64,000 nt of DNA from Solibacillus silvestris (lineage in GTDB: Bacteria > Bacillota > Bacilli > Bacillales_A > Planococcaceae), in the NCBI GenBank assembly GCA_001586195.1, contig CP014609.1, forward strand, positions 3,004,501-3,068,500, given 5' to 3'. The position numbers and the translations under genes were made by a program. Under the pieces are notes generated by a model. It did no database searches, had not been told where the DNA came from, and saw nothing but the letters and a program-made list of their open reading frames with translations. Of this stretch, positions 46,328 through 55,950 are shown piece by piece; position 1 is the first letter of the stretch, and each line of letters opens with the position of its first letter.

Positions 46328-46941
46328 ACGCCCTCTTTCACTCCCTGTGTCCAAGCCGTCAATAAATACACACCAAACGGCCCTGACTTTTCTGGATGGA
46401 ACTGCATACCTGTAAAATTATCTTTTGCCACGATGCCTGGTACTTGTACGTGCTCATAATCAGCTGAGGCGATCAGCTCCATCTCATCGATGCCGCTCGC
46501 ATAGTACGAGTGAACAAAGTAGACATGGCGTTCTTGCGGCAAGTCTTCTTTATCTAACCATTCTGGTGTTTGCTTTAATTTCAGCTCATTCCAGCCCATA
46601 TGCGGTATGCGGGTAACATCAGTAAAGCGCTGAATACGTCCTTTGAAAATACCAAGACCTTTCGTTTGCTCCACTTCATCACTTTCTTCAAACAATAGCT
46701 GCATCCCAAGGCAAATGCCAAGCAGCGGCTTTTTCGTCTTTTTAATGAAATCGATGAATCCCGTTTCTTCCAGGCGCTTCATCGCATCCGGAAATGCACC
46801 TACACCCGGTAGTACATAAGCATCCGCCGCTTCCAGCTGTTCAATATTACTTGAAACAATTACTTGTACATCCAATCGTTTTAATGCCTGCTCGACACTA
46901 AACAGATTGCCCATTCCATAATCAATTACACCTATTTTCAC
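46321..46941 (-). CDS. hisH: Imidazole glycerol phosphate synthase glutaminase subunit HisH
   Basis: 206 residues, GTG start overlapping the hisB stop as GTGA. Class I amidotransferase: nucleophile in [11 protein letters not shown], triad His/Glu in MQFHPEKS. N-terminal [14 protein letters not shown] is diagnostic. Provides ammonia to HisF, to which it is directly adjacent. Confidence 0.96.
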   Translation of the reverse strand: MKIGVIDYGMGNLFSVEQALKRLDVQVIVSSNIEQLEAADAYVLPGVGAFPDAMKRLEETGFIDFIKKTKKPLLGICLGMQLLFEESDEVEQTKGLGIFKGRIQRFTDVTRIPHMGWNELKLKQTPEWLDKEDLPQERHVYFVHSYYASGIDEMELIASADYEHVQVPGIVAKDNFTGMQFHPEKSGPFGVYLLTAWTQGVKEGVC

Positions 46942-47531
46942 GTTAACAGCCCCTTTGTTGATGGCACACCTTTTACACGTGGGTCGATTTCTACCGCTGC
47001 ATCCAATGCACGTGCCGTTGCTTTAAAAATAGCTTCAATAATATGGTGTGTATTATGGCCATAAGGAACGATGACATGCAGGTTAATGCGGGCTTCCAGT
47101 GCAAATTTCCATAAAAATTCATGGACGAGCTCTGTATCAAAGTTCCCTACTTTCGCATTGAGTTCCGGTGTAACGCGGTATTCCAAATGCGGGCGGTTTG
47201 AACAGTCAACGACAACTTGTGCTAACGCGTCATCCATCGGTACAAATGCAGTACCGTAGCGTTTGATTCCTTTTTTATCGCCTAACGCTTCACGGAATGC
47301 TTGTCCTAACACAATTCCGATATCTTCTGTCGTATGGTGATCATCAATCCATGTATCCCCATCCGCCAGTATTTTGCCGTCAAACAATCCATGCTTTATA
47401 AATAAATCAAGCATATGGTCCATAAAGCCAACACCTGTTTTAATGTCGGCTTGACCTGTACCGTCCAAGTTGAGCTCTACTTTAATTTTTGTTTCATTTG
47501 TATCGCGTTCGATTTTTGAAAAACGTGTCAT
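46938..47531 (-). CDS. hisB: Imidazoleglycerol-phosphate dehydratase HisB
   Basis: 197 residues, monofunctional dehydratase. Mn-binding HDNH-type motifs: GVGFMDHMLDLFIKHGLFDG, WIDDHHTTEDIGIVLGQAF, HVIVPYGHNTHHIIEAIFKA. Start and hisD stop share TAATG. Fifth gene of the operon. Confidence 0.96.
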   Translation of the reverse strand: MTRFSKIERDTNETKIKVELNLDGTGQADIKTGVGFMDHMLDLFIKHGLFDGKILADGDTWIDDHHTTEDIGIVLGQAFREALGDKKGIKRYGTAFVPMDDALAQVVVDCSNRPHLEYRVTPELNAKVGNFDTELVHEFLWKFALEARINLHVIVPYGHNTHHIIEAIFKATARALDAAVEIDPRVKGVPSTKGLLT

Positions 47532-48811
47532 TATTCTTCTCCTTTATCCCAGCCGCGCGATTCTACCGCTCTTGCATGTCCTTCCAACCCTTCCAGTCGT
47601 GCAAGACGCGCAATCTTCGGCGCATTTTGTTGCCATGTTTTTTCGCTATAATAAACAACGCTCGTGCGCTTAATGAAATCATCGACATTTAAGCCACTTG
47701 CAAAGCGCGCTGTTGAGTTTGTCGGTAATACGTGGTTCGTGCCTGCAAAGTAATCTCCTACCGGCTCCGAGCTATAGCGGCCGATAAAAATCGCACCCGC
47801 ATGCGTAATCATCTCCGAAACCTTTTCAGCATTTTCCGTAATGACTTCCAAATGTTCAGGTGCCAATGAATTGACAGCACGTACCGCATCTTTAATAGAT
47901 TCTGCTACGTAAATATGACCGAAGTTTTCAATCGATTTTCGAGCAATCGCCTGTCGCGGTAATTTTGACAATTGAATCTCGACTTGATCTGCCACTGCAT
48001 CTGCCAAGTCATCGCTTGTTGTGATCAGGACAGCACATGCTAATGTGTCATGCTCTGCCTGTGACAGAAGGTCTGCAGCAATCTCATCAGCATAGGCACT
48101 TTCATCCGCTAAAATACAAATTTCAGATGGGCCGGCAATCATATCAATCGCCACTTCACCGAATACTTCACGCTTTGCCAATGCTACAAATATATTTCCC
48201 GGACCTGTAATTTTATCCACAGGGGCAATCGTTTCCGTTCCGTATGCTAGTGCTGCAATCGCCTGTGCACCGCCTACTTTATAAATTTCCGTCACACCTA
48301 AAATATGAGCCGCAACAAGTACAGCGTCCGGCAATTTCCCGTCATTTCCTGCAGGTGATGTAATGACAATGCGTTTCACTCCCGCAACTTGTGCCGGGAT
48401 GACATTCATTAATACAGAAGATGGATAAGCCGCAGATCCGCCAGGTACATATAACCCTACTGCATCAAGCGGTGTAATTCGTTGCCCTAAATACGAACCG
48501 TCTTCTAACGGCAACTGGAAGCCCGTACGTTTTTGTTCATTATGATAACGATAAATATTATCTGCTGCTTCTTGTAAATCGCCGTATAATTGCGGATCAA
48601 AACTTTTAACCGCTTCGATGATTTCACATTCGGCTACGCGTAAGTTTTCAGGCGCAAAACCGTCCCATTTTTCACTGTAATATTTAATCGCCGCATCACC
48701 TTTCGCACGTACATCCTGAATGACTTCACGTACCGTTTGCAGCTGTTGTTCATTGCCTTGCTCGAGTTGGCGTTTTAAAGAAATATCGTTATCCAAAATT
48801 GTTATTTTCAT
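47531..48811 (-). CDS. hisD: Histidinol dehydrogenase HisD
   Basis: 426 residues, ATG after GAGGGG. Oxidises histidinol to histidine in two steps using NAD. Motifs: VGLYVPGGSAAYPSSVLMN, GPSEICILADESAYADEIA, DLLSQAEHDTLACAVLIT (zinc/His), and APEHLEV. Typical length. Confidence 0.96.
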   Translation of the reverse strand: MKITILDNDISLKRQLEQGNEQQLQTVREVIQDVRAKGDAAIKYYSEKWDGFAPENLRVAECEIIEAVKSFDPQLYGDLQEAADNIYRYHNEQKRTGFQLPLEDGSYLGQRITPLDAVGLYVPGGSAAYPSSVLMNVIPAQVAGVKRIVITSPAGNDGKLPDAVLVAAHILGVTEIYKVGGAQAIAALAYGTETIAPVDKITGPGNIFVALAKREVFGEVAIDMIAGPSEICILADESAYADEIAADLLSQAEHDTLACAVLITTSDDLADAVADQVEIQLSKLPRQAIARKSIENFGHIYVAESIKDAVRAVNSLAPEHLEVITENAEKVSEMITHAGAIFIGRYSSEPVGDYFAGTNHVLPTNSTARFASGLNVDDFIKRTSVVYYSEKTWQQNAPKIARLARLEGLEGHARAVESRGWDKGEE

Positions 48812-48825
48812 CTCATTGGCCCCTC

Positions 48826-49449
48826 TTATTTCACACATTTTTTCAAGCGTGTCACTAAATCTTGAATGCGGTCACTTTTCATGCGATAGCTTACAGGATT
48901 GGCGATTAAACGGGATGAAACTTCGGCAATATGCTCATATTCCACTAAGCCGTTTTCCTTCAATGTACGACCCGTTGAAACGATATCGACAATGCGATCT
49001 GCCAGGCCGATCATCGGTGCCAGTTCAATCGATCCGTTCAGCTCAATAATCTCAACCTGCTCGCCGATTCCTTTATAATACTTCATCGCAATATTCGGAT
49101 ATTTCGTTGCAATGCGCGGCGCAATTTCGTTAATTGTTGTGTTCGGCAAACCTGCTGAAGCAATATAGCATTCGCTAATTTTTAAATCGAGCAGCTCATG
49201 GACCGTTCGACGTTGCTCCAGTAATACATCTTTACCCGCAATTCCGATATCTGCCACCCCATGCTCGACATAAACCGGTACGTCCATCGGTTTCGCTAAA
49301 ATAAAGCTGATGTTTTCCTCAGGTATTTCAATCATGAGTTTACGCGACATTTCCACTTCTTCAGGAAGGTTAAAGCCAGCTTCAAGCAACATTTCATAAG
49401 CTTCTTCAAAAATACGGCCTTTTGGCATCGCAATTGTTAGCTGTGTCAT
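48826..49449 (-). CDS. hisG: ATP phosphoribosyltransferase HisG (short form)
   Basis: 207 residues: the short type without C-terminal regulatory domain, therefore needing His[15 protein letters not shown] at the start, [10 protein letters not shown], and [18 protein letters not shown] (PRPP site). First committed step of histidine synthesis. Confidence 0.95.
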   Translation of the reverse strand: MTQLTIAMPKGRIFEEAYEMLLEAGFNLPEEVEMSRKLMIEIPEENISFILAKPMDVPVYVEHGVADIGIAGKDVLLEQRRTVHELLDLKISECYIASAGLPNTTINEIAPRIATKYPNIAMKYYKGIGEQVEIIELNGSIELAPMIGLADRIVDIVSTGRTLKENGLVEYEHIAEVSSRLIANPVSYRMKSDRIQDLVTRLKKCVK

Positions 49450-49452
49450 TAA

Positions 49453-50613
49453 TTACGCCTCCCTGCTATTGTATTCATTAATTATTTTAAAGTGTGCTTT
49501 TAATGCCTCGATATTTTCGATGCCTTCATAGGATTGGAATGTCACTTGCTTTCCTTGCGCGCGCATCTGTTGTACTGCATCCAGTGCTTCCGCAAAACGC
49601 TCTGCCGTGAACAATACAAGCACTTCATCTTTTTCGACTTTGATTTTTGGCATTGCTTCAAAGACACGGTCAACGCGTAAGCCAAAGCCTGTTGCCCCAA
49701 CTTGTGAGCCAAAGTGCTGCATTAAGCCGTCATAACGTCCGCCATTTCCTAACGGGAACCCACTGCCTGAAGCAAACACTTCAAATAACATTCCTGTGTA
49801 ATAACTCATATGGCTTGATAATGTAAAATCAAATGCGATGTACTCTTCATAACCGGCAGCATCCAAAATTCTTGCCAAGTTTCGCATATATTCCAGCGCA
49901 TCATTTTTGCGCACATATTTTTCAATTGCTTCAATAGAAGGTAGGCTGATTGCATCTGCAATATAGGCTAACAGCGCATCGGATTTAGTTTTCGGTAAAT
50001 CAAATGCCAGTACCGCTTCTTCAAACCCGACAAAATTTCGTTGAACGAGAAGATCATTTAAATCATCTGCCTGTGCATCACTTTCTGTATAGTCCTTTAA
50101 AATGCAGCTCAATACACCTGCATGTCCAATTGTTACTTTGAAATCTGTAATTTGATACGCCTTTACTAAATCGATTGCCGTCATGATGACTTCCGCATCG
50201 GCATACACAGAATTGTCACCGATCAGTTCGATTCCCATTTGATCAAATTCAGCCGGGCGTCCCCCTTCACGCTGCTGCGCACGGAATACATTGGCAAAAT
50301 AGGCAAGACGTTGCGGAATTTTCTCTTTCAGTAATTTCGAAGTCGCAACACGGGCAATCGGTGTTGTCATATCAGGTCGTAGTACAAGCGTATTCCCTTG
50401 GCTGTCCACCAATTTAAAAAGTCGGGCATCGGAAATTGCAGATGCTTTCCCGACCGTATCATAATATTCTACAGATGGTGTTTTAATTAATTCATAGCCG
50501 CGTTCACGCAGCAGTGCTCGACCTGTCGAGCGGATTAATTCTAGTTTTTCATAGATTTCCGGTAACGTATCACGCATTCCAAGTGGCTTTTCAAACATTT
50601 TAATCGATGACAT
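49453..50613 (-). CDS. hisZ: ATP phosphoribosyltransferase regulatory subunit HisZ
   Basis: 386 residues from ATG 50613 (AGGATG seven bases upstream; an in-frame GTG two codons earlier is possible). Class II aminoacyl-tRNA-synthetase-like fold related to HisRS: LRPDMTTPIARVATS motif, FDQMGIELIG, and GNGGRYDGLM motif 3. Activates short HisG and gives His feedback. First gene of the operon with a strong promoter upstream. Confidence 0.94.
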   Translation of the reverse strand: MSSIKMFEKPLGMRDTLPEIYEKLELIRSTGRALLRERGYELIKTPSVEYYDTVGKASAISDARLFKLVDSQGNTLVLRPDMTTPIARVATSKLLKEKIPQRLAYFANVFRAQQREGGRPAEFDQMGIELIGDNSVYADAEVIMTAIDLVKAYQITDFKVTIGHAGVLSCILKDYTESDAQADDLNDLLVQRNFVGFEEAVLAFDLPKTKSDALLAYIADAISLPSIEAIEKYVRKNDALEYMRNLARILDAAGYEEYIAFDFTLSSHMSYYTGMLFEVFASGSGFPLGNGGRYDGLMQHFGSQVGATGFGLRVDRVFEAMPKIKVEKDEVLVLFTAERFAEALDAVQQMRAQGKQVTFQSYEGIENIEALKAHFKIINEYNSREA

Positions 50614-50650
50614 TTTCACACATCCTAATTTTTATACTTGGTAAAAGTCT

Positions 50651-50730
50651 GTATACTACACTTTAGTATACTAGAGTGTTAAATCACTAGTGTATGAAAG
50701 TATTTTACTGCTACTTATGTTTGTAGTCAA
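50651..50730 (-). promoter_or_regulatory. Promoter and operator-like palindromes of the his operon
   Basis: On the minus strand TTGACT (50730-50725), 17-bp spacer, TAAAAT (50707-50702). Just downstream of +1 lie CACTAGTG (50685-50692, palindrome) and GTATACTA...TAGTATAC (50651-50658 / 50664-50671). A repressor of the YerC/HisR type, predicted for Bacillales his operons, is a plausible binder; no T-box is visible. Confidence 0.7.
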
Positions 50731-50853
50731 TGGATTCATACAAATATTTAGTTAATTTAATTTTCTGATATATTTTTATATTATACATCATATTTTGGCA
50801 ATTTAATTTTACTGGTGGAAAAGACATAAAAAAATGAGCGTAAGCACATAACC

Positions 50854-50895
50854 AAAAAATGCTACTTTTCTTTGAAAAGAAAAATAGCATTTTTT
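50854..50895. terminator. Bidirectional terminator between his promoter and yvoF
   Basis: AAAAAATGCTACTTTTC / GAAAAATAGCATTTTTT type stem. Ends the hprK-lgt-ppaX-yvoF transcript before the his promoter. Confidence 0.8.
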
Positions 50896-50907
50896 CTGAG
50901 CGTTAAA

Positions 50908-51046
50908 AATTGATTTCCATTACGGGACGCTTTCCGCGGGCGTGGCCTGAGCCTGTAGTCTCAGGCGTCACGCTATTCCCGCAGGAAGCTTGCTTGTAGC
51001 GAAAGGCATAGCCGTCAGCTACACTCGCCCTACATTTCAATCAATT
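50908..51046. repeat. REP-like palindromic repeat, copy 4
   Basis: Ends AATTGATTTCCATTACG and CATTTCAATCAATT, with core GGGACGCTTTCCGCGGGC and GTCTCAGGCGTCACGC. An extra ~40-bp stem-like insert (AGCTTGCTTGTAGCG ... GTCAGCTACAC) before the right end. Confidence 0.78.
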
Positions 51047-51126
51047 TTATAAAATATCCATTTCTTAATAAGGGTTTTCTTCTTAATAAACGGTATTTCT
51101 ACTTCTGTCCTAACCTCATTCTGCAT

Positions 51127-51657
51127 TCAATTATGCCAAACCGGCTTGTCATTCATTTTTCTTTCTGCCATTTGTTCCGCGGTAAAAATAATACGCATCG
51201 GGTTGCCGCCTGCCATTGCGCCAGCCGGTACGTCTTTATGAACCAATGTCGCGGCAGAAACGATTGCCCCATCTCCAATTTTCACACCCGGTAAAATGGT
51301 GGAATTTGCACCAACCATCACATTGCTGCCAATTTCGACATCACCTAGCCGGTATTCTTCAATTAAATATTCATGCGCTAAAATGGTCGTATTAAAGCCA
51401 ATGATCGAATTATCACCAACTGAAATGCGTTCCGGAAACATGGAATCCGGCATTACCATCAATGCCAAGGATGTCTGCTTGCCGATTTTCATTTTTAAAA
51501 ACGAGCGGTACAGCCAGTTTTTCCAGGCCATAACCGGAGTAACCCGTCCAATTTGAATAACAATAAAACATTTCATTACTTTCCAAAAGGAAACGGTATT
51601 ATAAACTTTCCATAATGAATTCGCACCTTGAACTTTGTAGCGTTCTGTTCTGCGCAT
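51127..51657 (-). CDS. yvoF: Left-handed beta-helix acetyltransferase YvoF-like
   Basis: 176 residues. Hexapeptide repeats of LbetaH type: ISVGDNSIIGFNTTIL, VEIGSNVMVGANSTIL, VKIGDGAIVSAATLV, then GNPMRIIF, which is the maltose/galactoside acetyltransferase signature. N-terminus is basic and aromatic, perhaps membrane associated. Acceptor unknown. Directly upstream of ppaX (2 bases), same order as in B. subtilis. Confidence 0.88.
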   Translation of the reverse strand: MRRTERYKVQGANSLWKVYNTVSFWKVMKCFIVIQIGRVTPVMAWKNWLYRSFLKMKIGKQTSLALMVMPDSMFPERISVGDNSIIGFNTTILAHEYLIEEYRLGDVEIGSNVMVGANSTILPGVKIGDGAIVSAATLVHKDVPAGAMAGGNPMRIIFTAEQMAERKMNDKPVWHN

Positions 51658-51659
51658 GC

Positions 51660-52301
51660 CTACTCCCCTTTCACAATTTCCAATAAATCACGCATATGAT
51701 GAAGCATATAGGTTGGCTCATAGGACATTAAATAATCGACACCTTTGGCAGACCACGCAACCCCCGCTGTTCGGACACCTGCATTTTGTCCGCCCTCAAT
51801 ATCATGTGAATTGTCGCCAATCATAATCGCTTCCTCTTTTTCAATACCTAGCTTTTGCAATGCTAATAGAACCGGTTCCGGATGTGGTTTCACATGCTCC
51901 ACGTCATCTAACCCGACAATAACATCAAAGAACTGTTCCGCACAAAGTACTTTTAAACCACGGGCAAGACTTTCTCTGCTCTTCGTTGAAACAATCGCCA
52001 TTTTGATTCCTAATTTATGGAGCTCTTCCAATGTTTCGACTACTGCATCATAGCTTGTTACTAAACGGTCGTGGTTGATGGCGTTCCACTCTTTATATTT
52101 CCCGATCATGACATCAGTTTCACCAGGTGTTAATTCGTCAAATGTCTGTTTTAATGACGGACCAATGAATCTTAGGCAGTCTTCTGTCGAATATTGCCCG
52201 GGAAATTTTTCGTCAAAAATATACATGAATGTCTGGATGATTAAATCGTTTGTATTTAATAATGTGCCGTCAAAATCAAACAGCAATGCTTTTGTTTTCA
52301 T
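51660..52301 (-). CDS. ppaX: Pyrophosphatase PpaX
   Basis: 213 residues, HAD family. LLFDFDGTLLNTND (nucleophile Asp), VSTKSRESLARGLK, KPHPEPVLLAL and GDNSHDIEGG motifs. Removes pyrophosphate produced by HprK-mediated dephosphorylation of P-Ser-HPr/Crh; it forms a functional group with hprK upstream. Between it and lgt lies a REP-like copy. Confidence 0.92.
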   Translation of the reverse strand: MKTKALLFDFDGTLLNTNDLIIQTFMYIFDEKFPGQYSTEDCLRFIGPSLKQTFDELTPGETDVMIGKYKEWNAINHDRLVTSYDAVVETLEELHKLGIKMAIVSTKSRESLARGLKVLCAEQFFDVIVGLDDVEHVKPHPEPVLLALQKLGIEKEEAIMIGDNSHDIEGGQNAGVRTAGVAWSAKGVDYLMSYEPTYMLHHMRDLLEIVKGE

Positions 52302-52417
52302 ATTGAAGAATGCTCCCTTTTAAAAAACCGCTCGCACTAATGCAAACGGTGTTAACTAGTATTTCCCTAAATGGCGGTGATTTTTATTTCAAGAATTATT
52401 TCCCTACTTAATAGGGG

Positions 52418-52563
52418 GTTGATTTCCATTTCAGGTAGGACGCTTTCCGCGGGCACGGCCTGAGCCTGTAGTCTCAGGCGTCGGTGCTCCTGCCGCTTCG
52501 CTTTCGTCGCAAAATAAATTTTGCTGTTCCCGCAGGAGTCGCCTCCCCTCCATTCAAATCAAC
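52418..52563. repeat. REP-like palindromic repeat, copy 5 (in lgt-ppaX spacer)
   Basis: Ends GTTGATTTCCATTTC and CATTCAAATCAAC with core GGACGCTTTCCGCGGGC. Insert GTGCTCCTGCCGCTTCGC... is similar to part of the 60.3-kb structured region (GTCGCTACGCTTTCGTCGC on the minus strand). The lgt-ppaX gap holds nothing else. Confidence 0.8.
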
Positions 52564-52609
52564 CAGCTTTTTTATTTATTTCGCTTACTTACTTAACTTC
52601 TAACAAAAA

Positions 52610-53482
52610 TTACTTCTTCTTGCTCTTCTTATTTTTATTATTATTTTTCGTCGCAGCAGGTTTTTCCTCATCTAAATAGTGGATAACCGGTTTTACTTTC
52701 ATACGGCGATAAACAATGGCAATAATACCGACCGTAATACCGATGATTGAAACAACTTGAGCAGAGCGCAAATCGCCCACTAAGTATAAGCTATCTGTTC
52801 GTAAGCCTTCGATGTAGAAACGTCCGATTGAATACCAGATTAAATAGAAGAAAAACATTTCGCCGCGTCGCCAGTTTAATTTGCGGGCAAACAGCAAAAT
52901 GACTAAACCGACTACATTCCATAATGATTCATACAAGAAAGTCGGATGTACATAGTTCCCATCTTCACTAATGTACATTTGTTCGATCAGCCAATTCGGT
53001 AAAAACAAGCCTTCCAAAAATTCTCGTGATACAGGGCCGCCATAAGCTTCCTGATTTACGAAATTGCCCCATCGCCCAATAATTTGACCAACGAGAATAC
53101 TTGGTGCCGCAATATCGGCCAGTTTCAAGAAGCTCACTTTACGCTTTTTCGTAAATATGTATGCTGTAATAAACGCACCAATTAATGCACCATGGATCGC
53201 AATACCGCCATTCCAAATTTGAATGATACTACCCGGATGTTGACTATAGTAGTCCCACTTCATCACAACGTAATACACGCGGGCTGAAAGGATTGAAATC
53301 GGAATCGCCCAAATGAGCAGGTCGGCGAAAAACTCAGGATCTAATCCACGGCGAACCGACTCTTTTTGTGCGAGAAAATAGGCAACGACAATACCGAGCC
53401 CGATAATAATTCCGTACCAGTTCACCGGTATTGGTCCTAAGTGGAATGCCACCGGATTAATTGCTAATAAATTTGTAACCAT
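52610..53482 (-). CDS. lgt: Prolipoprotein diacylglyceryl transferase
   Basis: 290 residues, seven-TM membrane enzyme transferring diacylglyceryl to the lipobox Cys. Signature [17 protein letters not shown]; also [15 protein letters not shown] (catalytic region) and [11 protein letters not shown], with GLRTDSLY near the end. A lysine-rich tail [17 protein letters not shown] is cytosolic. Serves the lipoproteins encoded elsewhere in this window. Directly follows hprK. Confidence 0.95.
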   Translation of the reverse strand: MVTNLLAINPVAFHLGPIPVNWYGIIIGLGIVVAYFLAQKESVRRGLDPEFFADLLIWAIPISILSARVYYVVMKWDYYSQHPGSIIQIWNGGIAIHGALIGAFITAYIFTKKRKVSFLKLADIAAPSILVGQIIGRWGNFVNQEAYGGPVSREFLEGLFLPNWLIEQMYISEDGNYVHPTFLYESLWNVVGLVILLFARKLNWRRGEMFFFYLIWYSIGRFYIEGLRTDSLYLVGDLRSAQVVSIIGITVGIIAIVYRRMKVKPVIHYLDEEKPAATKNNNKNKKSKKK

Positions 53483-53505
53483 AAACTTCTCCCTTCAACT
53501 ACATA

Positions 53506-54444
53506 TTAATAATCGTCTATTTCATCATTCGGAACAAGCATATCGTCCAGACGACGTGAAAATTCCTCAGCTGCATTGACTCCCATTTTCTTCAGACGGT
53601 AATTCATCGCAGCTACTTCAATAATTACAGATACATTTCGACCAGGCTGTACTGGAATTGTCAGCTTCGTTACTTCTGAATCAATAATTTTCATTTTTTC
53701 CTCATCCAAACCTAGACGATCATAAAACTTATCCGGATCCCAATTTTCAAGCTCTATTATCAAAGTAATACGCTTGTATGGACGTACCGCACTCGCACCG
53801 AACAATGTCATAATATCAATAATACCAATACCTCGAATTTCCAGCAGATGTTCCAATAATGGAGGCGGGAAACCAACAAGCATGTTTTCGCCTTCCTGAC
53901 GAATTTCCACACTATCATCTGCTACTAACCGATGCCCTTTTTTCACAAGCTCGAGTGCCGTCTCACTTTTACCGACACCACTTTTACCAATGATAAGTAC
54001 ACCAATTCCATAAACATCAACGAGAACCCCATGAATGGCAGTTGTTGGCGCAAGCTTGCTTTCCAAAAAGTTCGTCAACCGGCTTGAAAACCTAGTCGTC
54101 GTCAGCTTTGTCACGAGCACAGGGACATGATTTTCATTCGATGCATCAATCAGTTCCTGAGGCACGTCCAAATCACGCGAAATAATAATCGCTGGTGTTT
54201 CATCCGAACAAAGTTGCTTCATCCGGCTTCTTTTTTCCTCTTCAGGCAACATTTCGAAAAATGAGAGCTCTGTTTTACCTAACAGCTGAACACGATCAGC
54301 TGGATAATGTGTAAAATAGCCGGCCATTTCCAAACCTGGGCGGGATATATCACTCGTCGTTATGTATCGCCCAACTCCGGCTTCCCCGCTGACTAGCTCC
54401 AAATTAAACTTTTCCATAACATCTTTCGCAATTACTTGAATCAT
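53506..54444 (-). CDS. hprK: HPr kinase/phosphorylase
   Basis: 312 residues. N-terminal helical domain and C-terminal kinase with Walker [16 protein letters not shown] and the K3 signature [17 protein letters not shown]. Phosphorylates Ser46 of HPr and Crh (crh is at 38140) in response to FBP, the signal for CcpA catabolite repression; same order hprK-lgt-ppaX as in B. subtilis. Confidence 0.96.
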   Translation of the reverse strand: MIQVIAKDVMEKFNLELVSGEAGVGRYITTSDISRPGLEMAGYFTHYPADRVQLLGKTELSFFEMLPEEEKRSRMKQLCSDETPAIIISRDLDVPQELIDASNENHVPVLVTKLTTTRFSSRLTNFLESKLAPTTAIHGVLVDVYGIGVLIIGKSGVGKSETALELVKKGHRLVADDSVEIRQEGENMLVGFPPPLLEHLLEIRGIGIIDIMTLFGASAVRPYKRITLIIELENWDPDKFYDRLGLDEEKMKIIDSEVTKLTIPVQPGRNVSVIIEVAAMNYRLKKMGVNAAEEFSRRLDDMLVPNDEIDDY

Positions 54445-54571
54445 AAATTTGGTACGCTCCTATCTTCTAGCATCTCCACTGTATTTTATCATGTCTATCC
54501 CATTTCCAATATATAACGCGCTTAGTTTTTTAAATTATCAATCACATCGTTTAGCAATTCGCTGAAAAGGT

Positions 54572-54606
54572 AAAAAAAGATGAAGCAAAAAAGCTCCATC
54601 TTTTTT
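54572..54606 (-). terminator. Terminator of the cytochrome c gene
   Basis: On the minus strand AAAAAAGATGGAGC / GCTTCATCTTTTTT with a TTTT loop, followed by a T-run. Confidence 0.82.
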
Positions 54607-54615
54607 ATGTATACA

Positions 54616-54927
54616 TTACTTTAATGTTGATAAATACTCTGCAGCCGCTTCCGCTTTTTCGCCTTTTACAATCCCTGGAGGCATACGATCTTTACCATTT
54701 AAAATAATATCCAAAATCTCTTCTTCCGAGTATTTCGCCCCTAATTGATTTAATGCCGGTGCACTGCCGCCTTGTAATTGACCGCCATGGCATGTTGCGC
54801 ATGATTGCTGAACGACATTTTTACCATCGATTTCAGCTGTTTCGCCGTTTGTTGCCGTATCGTCTCCACCACATGCAGCAAGAAAAATTGCCGAGCCGAA
54901 AACTAATGTAAGTAAACTCTTTTTCAT
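54616..54927 (-). CDS. Membrane-anchored cytochrome c551-like lipoprotein
   Basis: 103 residues from the ATG after GGAGGGG. N-terminal lipoprotein signal IFLAAC (Cys at residue 19), then one heme-binding CATCHG motif and a distal Met in [11 protein letters not shown]. Bacillus cccB/cytochrome c551 type: small electron carrier on the outer face of the membrane. Gene stands alone with its own terminator. Confidence 0.92.
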   Translation of the reverse strand: MKKSLLTLVFGSAIFLAACGGDDTATNGETAEIDGKNVVQQSCATCHGGQLQGGSAPALNQLGAKYSEEEILDIILNGKDRMPPGIVKGEKAEAAAEYLSTLK

Positions 54928-54978
54928 TCTGAACCCCTCCAAAAATGAACTGCTATTCCACTACCCATTATAACAAAC

Positions 54979-55833
54979 TTATACTTTTTTGAAACCTTCC
55001 CCTAGCACTTCATATGCGTCCGAAACGATGACAAATGCTTGAGGATCCACAGTTTTCAACACTTGTTTCAACCTTGTGAACTCTGTTTGATAAACTACTA
55101 CCATTAAAACCGGGCGCTCCTCACCTGTATACCCGCCAAATGCCGGAAGCCTTGTAATCCCGCGATTGATCTCTTTATAAATCGCATCGCGCACATCCGT
55201 TTCTTTTTGTGTAATAATGTAAACCATTTTCGATTGGCTAAAACCTAGCTGCACAATATCAATCGTTTTTGTCGTGACATATAGGCCGATTAACGCATAC
55301 AATCCTTTTTCAAGGTCAAACACAATTGCTGCACTTACCGCAATGAGGCCATCGATTAACAGTACGCTTGTCCCTAATGTTAAGCCTGTATACTTCGTAA
55401 TAATTTGGGCAAGCAAATCCGTACCACCAGTTGAAGCATTCCCTTTAAAAACAAGACCTATCCCTAAACCGACAACAATCCCGCCAAAAATAGCCCCTAA
55501 TAATGGATTCAGCGTCCAAGGATCCCAGCTCTCCGTTAATATAACGAAAAAAGGAAGGGTGATTGTACCAATAAAGGATTTAATCCCGAATTTTTTTCCT
55601 AATACAAGCACGCCAGCTATAAATAAAGGAATATTGAATGCATATTGAACAATCCCGGCATTCCATCCGAACATTCCATGCAAGATCGTACTGATCCCGC
55701 TTACTCCGCCGGATGCGACTTGGTTTGGAAATAGAAACACATTAAAGCCAAACGCAATAATTGCTGCGCCAACAATGACAAATACATATTCCATTACACT
55801 GTTTTTCAGTGAAGTCTGTGAGCTATATGTCAT
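54979..55833 (-). CDS. YitT-family membrane protein (DUF2179)
   Basis: 284 residues from the ATG six bases after GCGAGG; the ATG ten codons earlier lacks a good ribosome site. Five to six TM helices with the family pattern FLFPNQVASGGVSGISTILH and KGNASTGGTDLLAQIITKYT, and a C-terminal DUF2179 ligand-like domain (RGITRLPAFGGYTGEERPVLMVVV). Function unknown; members of this family affect resistance to some stresses. Confidence 0.9.
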   Translation of the reverse strand: MTYSSQTSLKNSVMEYVFVIVGAAIIAFGFNVFLFPNQVASGGVSGISTILHGMFGWNAGIVQYAFNIPLFIAGVLVLGKKFGIKSFIGTITLPFFVILTESWDPWTLNPLLGAIFGGIVVGLGIGLVFKGNASTGGTDLLAQIITKYTGLTLGTSVLLIDGLIAVSAAIVFDLEKGLYALIGLYVTTKTIDIVQLGFSQSKMVYIITQKETDVRDAIYKEINRGITRLPAFGGYTGEERPVLMVVVYQTEFTRLKQVLKTVDPQAFVIVSDAYEVLGEGFKKV

Positions 55834-55910
55834 ACAAATCCTCGCTTCTTTTGTAAATTCCATTGAATTATAACAAATCCTACATAAAATGAGAACTTCA
55901 TCAAACTAAA

Positions 55911-55943
55911 GGAAAAGCGCCCTACAAAAGGACGCCTTCTTTA
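55911..55943 (-). terminator. Terminator of the EAL-HDOD gene (weak stem)
   Basis: GGCGTCC / GGGCGC stem on the minus strand with following TTTTCC. Confidence 0.5.
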
Positions 55944-55950
55944 TTACTTT

